Below, piece by piece: positions 57,987 to 64,000 of a stretch of DNA of 64,000 bases (positions within the stretch are counted from its first letter, which is position 1; each line of letters opens with the position of its first letter). The stretch is taken from NCBI GenBank assembly GCA_028455995.1, contig JABELC010000007.1, forward strand, positions 1,730,001 to 1,794,000, read 5' to 3'. Below the pieces are notes generated by a model that saw only the letters and a list, made by a program, of their open reading frames with translations, did no database searches and had not been told where the DNA came from. A program made the translations under genes and the position numbers. Source of the DNA: Scleromitrula shiraiana. Taxonomy: Eukaryota > Ascomycota > Leotiomycetes > Helotiales > Sclerotiniaceae.

Positions 57987-60900
57987 ATGGACCAAGATTC
58001 AGTAGAGTTGTCGCAAGAACGGGCGATTTCTTCAGAGCCTTATTCAACACGACCACATCCTACCGATGCAAACGAACAATCTGCGAGAAAAAGACAGAGG
58101 ACATCACGACGTCCTTCTAGAAGTCGATCGGTGGATACAAATAGAACTTCTGATATCCCTCCAGATTCCATGTCACCTCGAGAAGAAGGAAGTAAGAAGA
58201 AAGATCAGGCAGATGCTCCACTACCACCAAGTACTCCGCCACCTCATGTCACTGGAATCTCTGATATTGAACCAACATCCAGCCGAGTTACAATTAATTT
58301 GAGAACCCCTCACCCTCATCCTTCTTTAGATTCAATTCCTTCCACCCCGCCATCTCCAACTACTCCTTCGAAAATGGTAACAAGTGTGGAGGACGAAAGT
58401 GCAGGAAACAACATGGAAACTGAGAGTGACGCTCTATCTACTCTGCCAGCTATCGAAACTCCATCTTCTTCTCCGTCCGAAGTAGGGAGCCCAGAAATTG
58501 AGTTGGTTGCTGATAATCCACATGATTCACCGTTCAGCACAAGAAGTCCACCTTTAGCTATTATCAATGGAGATGATGTGTTTGCCGATCATGATCCTAT
58601 GAATAATTTTCCTTTCTTTCGAAATTTAGAGTTACTGTTCGGCGTAAGAAAAGTCGCAAGTTATCTGCAGCATGGTAGGTTTATTTTGATCATAAATTGC
58701 AACTTTGAACAAGTTATCTAACGATTATTATAGAACCTGTAGAAAGCGACGATGCATTCATCCAACTAAGAGATTGGATACAAAACTTTTTACGATATGG
58801 CGAAGGTCGGGATGAATATTTTCATGATGCATTTAATACACATAAGGATTTTTGGATCACATTTCCTTCGATAATATGGGGTTTAAATCACCGGAGGTCA
58901 GTAGAAACATGTGGAGGAATCCCTTATGCTGACTTTCCTAGTCACTTCTTTGGCGAATTCATGCACAGACACAATTCTGCCTCGCAATCATTGCTTGAGC
59001 TTTTCTTCCAATTTGGAAAGCTTACTGGGCGATTCCTAAAGATGGATGTTCAGACGTTACATCGTATTAGAAGCGACGAAGATCAGATCCCTGACCTGGC
59101 ATCCCCGTTTTTCCTTCCAGCATATGGCTGGTTGTTAAGACAAGACGATACAGCTCATATTGGAAGAAATTTAGAAAACCATTACAATTGGAAGTGGGAA
59201 GATGACATAGCTTCTTTACCGGATTACTTCGAAGATGGAGGGGGTTCGATTCTTCTTCTGACTAAGTATGTGGAGGGGCAACTAAAATTCATGACACAAA
59301 ATCCGAGGATCATCGAGACTCTGAGCGATCCATCCCGATTGGCGGAGAGAATAGTCAAAGACTACTCAACGATTTTAAGACAATCACCACACGACACACC
59401 GCAACATGAATATGATCACGCTTACCGGGGAATTGCCCAGGGATATGAGTATTTCAACGTCATGTCCCGCGGTCTTGAAACAATTATCGAGAAGCATGTC
59501 ACGTTTCTCTCCCCTGATGCTGCAACCTCGCATCTCTCAGCCCTCTCCTCTATCTTGGGTCTGGCAATTGGTTGTTCAGCTCGCGCGGTGAAGGGACTTC
59601 TTGATAGCCAGAGAAAGATTCACCCGGATATCAATGACACGAATTTATGGAGGATTGTTCCACTGGAATGGAAATTTTCAATACTCAAGAAGCTCATCAC
59701 GTCGGCTCAGATGCAACTTCGGGTGGTTGGTGTTACCACTATGTGCCAAGATCTGTTGAATCTCTACAATGCTTACCGTTATAAGGAAGTTGCACAAATA
59801 CACCAGGTACTTCTCTATTTCGCGGACTTTGTTCTACGACACAAATTGATCGATTATCTTGTTGGCCTCGGCTCTCATCCTGAGATAATCAACGAAAGCA
59901 ATAACATAGTAGGCTTTCTGATTGTTACGAAGACCTACAAACCTGAGCAGACCGATATCATTTGGCAAACTATCATGACAAGCCAAGATCCTAGAGTGGT
60001 GGAAGCCATTCTACGAATGCTGAAACGTTGTTTAAGTTTATACACCTATCAATCCCTCCTCTACATCTGTCAGAAAGTGGCTGCTCTTCCAATAGAGGCT
60101 TTTACTGTTGCTATGCGAGATTTTTGCGAGTCTTTATTCAAAGATCTGACTAATAAAATTACTGTCGACGGTGTTGCTGGACCAACACAGGTCGATGCCC
60201 CGCCTTACGATCTTTGTGTTCGCTTAATTCGAGAGTCATCAATCACCAGCGCAAGTTGCCCTGATGGTTATCCCGACATCCAAAACTTTGCGGCTAATCG
60301 ACTTCGTGAACTCCTAATTTACGGCCCTGGTCCGCAGGTTCGCAACAATATCTATCATGGCTGCATCGAGGATATGTCTGCTAAGACACCCACGGCACCA
60401 GGTAGTATATGTGTTATCAATTCCTTACTTCGACAAAACATGGCTACTGACATTCATGTGCTTACCACCCAGTATGGTTTGACGAAGTTGGTTATCGATG
60501 AACTCGAATTCAACTTATCCAGCAATCGCTTTATCGCACATAACAGTCCTGCAGGTGTCGCGCGTCGTGATCTTGTTCTAACCATTATCACGAACGAGGC
60601 AGATACTATTACTAACGAGCTTGGTACACGACTTTGGAGTTTACTTGTGGGCGCACAATCCAAAGACATCTCCAACCGAAAGGTAGGGTGGCAGATTTTG
60701 AACAGTGCTGCTAAACATACCAAATTAAACAACAGATACCTTACTATTTGTTTCCAGAAACATCTACCACAATTGTCACCTGATTGTTTTATGAATGGCA
60801 CCCTAGATTTTGTACGGGATGGCATTTATTCATGGTTACGCGAAGAAAAAGACAACTTTATGGAACAAGATCTGCCATTTGAGTCTCTGGTTCTGGAGCA

Positions 60901-63900
60901 ACTCTGGCGCATGATCTTGACTGCTCCTCCACAGACCATCGATGCTCCTGCTATAACTGTTCTTGTCGAAGTTTACACAGAGAGTGGGTTGTTCATGGAT
61001 TTGCCGCGCATCAAGGCTCGAAAGCTACATCTCGCGCTCATCGATCGTTGCTTGAAGCAATTAGCGAATGCGGCAGCAACTCTCAAATCGTTTAGTGATG
61101 ATTCTTCTAGCCCCCGCAGTGATGAGGATGAAGATATGGTGATAGTAGTTTCGGAATCTCAAGTTCACGACCAAGAGCTGGTTTTCACGCGATCGCTGGC
61201 AGTGTTACGAGAATTTCTAAAAGCTTACCAGAACAAGCCACAATTTGCAACTCCCAAGATGAGGTCTACTCCTGCTGTCCCATCAGATGTCGTACAAGGC
61301 AAGCCCCTCACAGTAAAGTATCAATCTTTTGATGGAGATAAGCATACTGATGTCAAAACGATTACCATGGGGACGTTAAACACAGCTGCATCATTACTTG
61401 CAAACTTGCAAAAAGCAACTGGCTTCACTCACTACAAGGTATTCTACGGTGGGAAGCCATTTGATCCTGACGAGAACGAGGTATGCAAGTCCCTAGGAGA
61501 TTTGAATCTAAATGGTCTCGTGCTAGTACAACGCCGTGAGGATGTAGACGGATTAGGTATTTCATCTGGAAATAACGGATCTCTCGAGCTGGAGATTACA
61601 AAGCATTTTGACGAGATTTGGAGCTATCTTAGTATGCAAGACAAGGTTGCTGCAGAGGTTCGTGAATTTCCTACAAAATTCTTATGACTAAGAAAATACT
61701 AACACTTTGAATAGATATATTATTTCTTGGTACAATTTCCCGTTTATGACAAGATTTTCCAAAATATCAGTGATGCTACTATATCCTATAAGGAAATATT
61801 TCCCTTAGGCCAGCCATACAAAGCTCTGTATGCTCTTTACGTACTTCGAGAGTATACTAGTACCCATTCGTTAAAGGTTAGTGCATGATAGCACCGGTCG
61901 TCTTAGCTAATCTCTCACTAACTTCATTAAGGGTCCTGTCGATGAAGCGGTTTTTGATCGAGCCATGACTTTACATGTTGCGGCTATTTCGGATCCTGAT
62001 GTATTGGAGCGTTGCGCCACAGAAGAAATTAGACATTGTCTTGCCATGAATTTTGTCAGCAGTTTTGCATCATTATTGAAAGGTAACTTCAATGGACTGT
62101 TATATCTAGATTCAATCCCTAATTAACCTTATACAGAACCTTCACTTCCCCAATCTGCGACAGCACTTCTTGATGCTAAGCTTTTAGAGCGCCTTCTGCA
62201 CTTACTCTATACTGCAAAAGCAGTAACTACTACTACTAATTCTGTCCATTTAACCTGGAACTCTTTCGATGCTGTGATTGAGACTGCTATACAAAGTCCT
62301 GCGCTGTGGGAAAGCTTTGTTACGCATCTCAACAGCACCACACTTCTTCAAGAATTAGTACTTGAAGACCCTCGTTCAGTTATCAGAAAAAGCGTCGCAA
62401 AGCATATCTCAACAAAATGCACTTTCATTCCTAATCATACTAGAGTTTCGACATTGGATATTACAGCAACATTGTGGCCGATAGTTGCCAAATTGATACC
62501 CGAAGCCACTTCTAATCGTCAACAATGCGAAGAAACATTTACTCTTGCATTCAATATGTTCAAGCGGCTTTCTGATACAACAATAGACATCGATCTTAAT
62601 ACAATCGTGAGAGGGTGGGGCTCTCTCCTTCTTGCGCACGAAACTATAGAGGAATTTGGACACCCAGAGAGTGTCGACCTGGTTGCGAATGGCCTGACCA
62701 GTCTTCTTTCCTACGCAGTCTCGATTACGAAAGTTACGGAGCAAAAGCTGGCTTGCAGTGATCTTGGGCCCAAACTTTTTCAGAAGCACTTATTTCCTGA
62801 TCTTTATATTGATGATCCTGACCGAGTACCCAGACTTGTGGCTCCTAAGATTCCCGTACTGAACTCTCTTACACGACATCACATGGGCGACACAATATTC
62901 AATTTAGTGAAAGACAATGAAGCACAATATAAGGTTGTGTTACAACAGCTTGCAGATATTGTCCCTTACGATTCAAGCTTTGAGATGCCTTACTCCTGGG
63001 AGCCAACGGTGATATATGATAGATCTAAGGCCATCAGATCTCCGACTGGTTATGTTGGCCTGCGAAATCTCTCAAACACTTGCTATCTAAATTCTCTTCT
63101 CGCCCAACTCTTTATGAATGTATCCTTTAGAGAGTTCATCTTTAAGCAAGATGTTGTGCTTGATGGGACATCACAGAAGCTTCTGTCGGAAACCCAACTC
63201 TTGTTCGCAAACATGCAGAATAGCATGAAGCGATTTGTCGATCCTTCCAATTTTGCGAACTCAATTCGAACTTTCGATGATGCGCAAATTGATGTCACGG
63301 TTCAAATGGACGTGGACGAATTTTACAATTTGCTATTTGATCGCTGGGAACGTCAGATTCTTGCGCCCGATGCCAAGCAAACATTTCGATCCTTTTATGG
63401 AGGTAAATTGGTACAACAAATCAAGTCAAAAGAGTGTCCACATATTTCAGAAGTGCTGGAAGACTTTTCTGCTATTCAATGCGATATCAAGGGAAAAAGT
63501 AGCCTTCAGGAGAGCTTGCAGGCTTATGTTGATGGGGAAGTTATGGAAGGAGACAACAAATATAAATGCTCGACATGTGATCGTCATGTTGATGCTGTCA
63601 AAAGAGCTTGTCTCAAGGATGTCCCTGACAACTTGATTTTCCACTTGAAGAGATTTGATTTCAATCTTCGCACCCTTCAGAGAAGCAAGATTAATGATTA
63701 TTTCGCGTTCCCTCGGAAATTTGACATGCGGCCTTACAAGGTCGAGCACCTAATGGACCCTGGAGTCGATTCAGAAGAAGATATCTTCGAGCTGGTTGGA
63801 GTTCTTGTTCATTCTGGGACTGCGGAATCCGGGCATTACTATTCATATATCCGAGAGAGGCCGTCAACTTCTGATGTGGAGAATTGGTCAGAGTTCAACG

Positions 63901-64000
63901 ACGACATTGTAAGCCCTTGGGATCCGTCTACGATGGAGGCGAATTGTTTTGGTGGTGTTGATGTTCGTGGAACTATCGATGCTGGTAATATGCAGTTCGA
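57987..64000 (+). CDS. Large USP-type deubiquitinase (USP34/USP9X-like), runs off right edge
   Basis: Exons are 57987-58674, 58734-61657, 61715-61876, 61932-62082 and 62137->64000, all in phase, with at least 1929 codons seen. The N-terminus (about 1-200) is disordered and Ser/Pro-rich. A long helical region follows, with a ubiquitin-like fold around residues 1088-1170 (LTVKYQSFDGDK ... VFYGGKPF). The USP core begins TGYVGLRNLSNTCYLNSLLA with catalytic Cys1624, then CxxC-type zinc ligands (KYKCSTCDRH), FHLKRFDF, and the His box GVLVHSGTAESGHYYSYIRE with His1875. It removes ubiquitin from substrates; by size and order it resembles metazoan USP34/USP9X. The start at 57987 is the first ATG in frame of a disordered leader. 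Introns are 54-59 nt. Confidence 0.95.

Overview
The window is nuclear DNA of a filamentous ascomycete. Most genes are split by short introns (about 50-120 nt) with GTATGT/GTAAGT-type donors, CTAAC/CTAAT-like branch sites and YAG acceptors. Proteins are of typical Pezizomycotina type. The AT-rich repeat blocks, plus dead copies of a plant cell-wall enzyme (pectate lyase PL3) and a DUF3431 gene, suggest a plant-associated member of the Leotiomycetes, perhaps Sclerotiniaceae. That placement is an inference from gene content; no species is identified.

Layout, left to right. 1-360: 5' end of a THI6-type thiamine phosphate synthase gene (-). 361-3258: repeats, including a 1.06-kb AT-rich element with 21-bp inverted ends flanked by 18-bp direct repeats, then the leader of eIF5. 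3259-8079: TIF5 (+) convergent with TTI1 (-). 8080-14526: a gene-poor, repeat-rich block with a DUF3431 pseudogene, a PL3 pectate lyase pseudogene, ORF relics and several copies of a small inverted-repeat element. 14527-19175: a fungal-specific protein with a possible retropepsin-like region (-) and an IAH1-type esterase (-) with a small inverted-repeat element in its second intron. 21313-29185: CLC chloride transporter (+), exosome subunit RRP45 (-), spliceosomal CWC15 (+) and a disordered tandem-repeat protein (+). 29186-33271: a second repeat-rich block with another gene relic. 33272-43026: AAA ATPase (-), PAQR/Izh receptor (+), intron-containing tRNA-Val(CAC) (-) and coronin (+). 43910-50013: a mucin-like LysM surface protein (+) and a GPI-anchored PLC-like phosphodiesterase (-). 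51676-55928: ECM15-like UPF0045 protein (+), GNAT acetyltransferase (-) and POP3-like RNase P/MRP subunit (-). A perfect tetranucleotide array of about 250 bp follows, and a large USP-type deubiquitinase (+) runs off the right edge.

There is no operon or obvious metabolic cluster. Most genes are housekeeping: translation initiation, TTT-complex chaperoning of PIKK kinases, RNA processing, ubiquitin and actin. RRP45 and CWC15 are divergent over a 460-bp shared promoter. The least ordinary material is the repeat content. A dispersed family of about 150-230-bp elements has termini related to CGAGCTAATT...AATGTCC and is built internally from 42-bp palindromic tandem units. It recurs at about eight places, including inside an intron of the DUF3431 pseudogene. 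Exon boundaries below were worked out by hand from reading frames, splice signals and remembered family features; no alignment or search was run.
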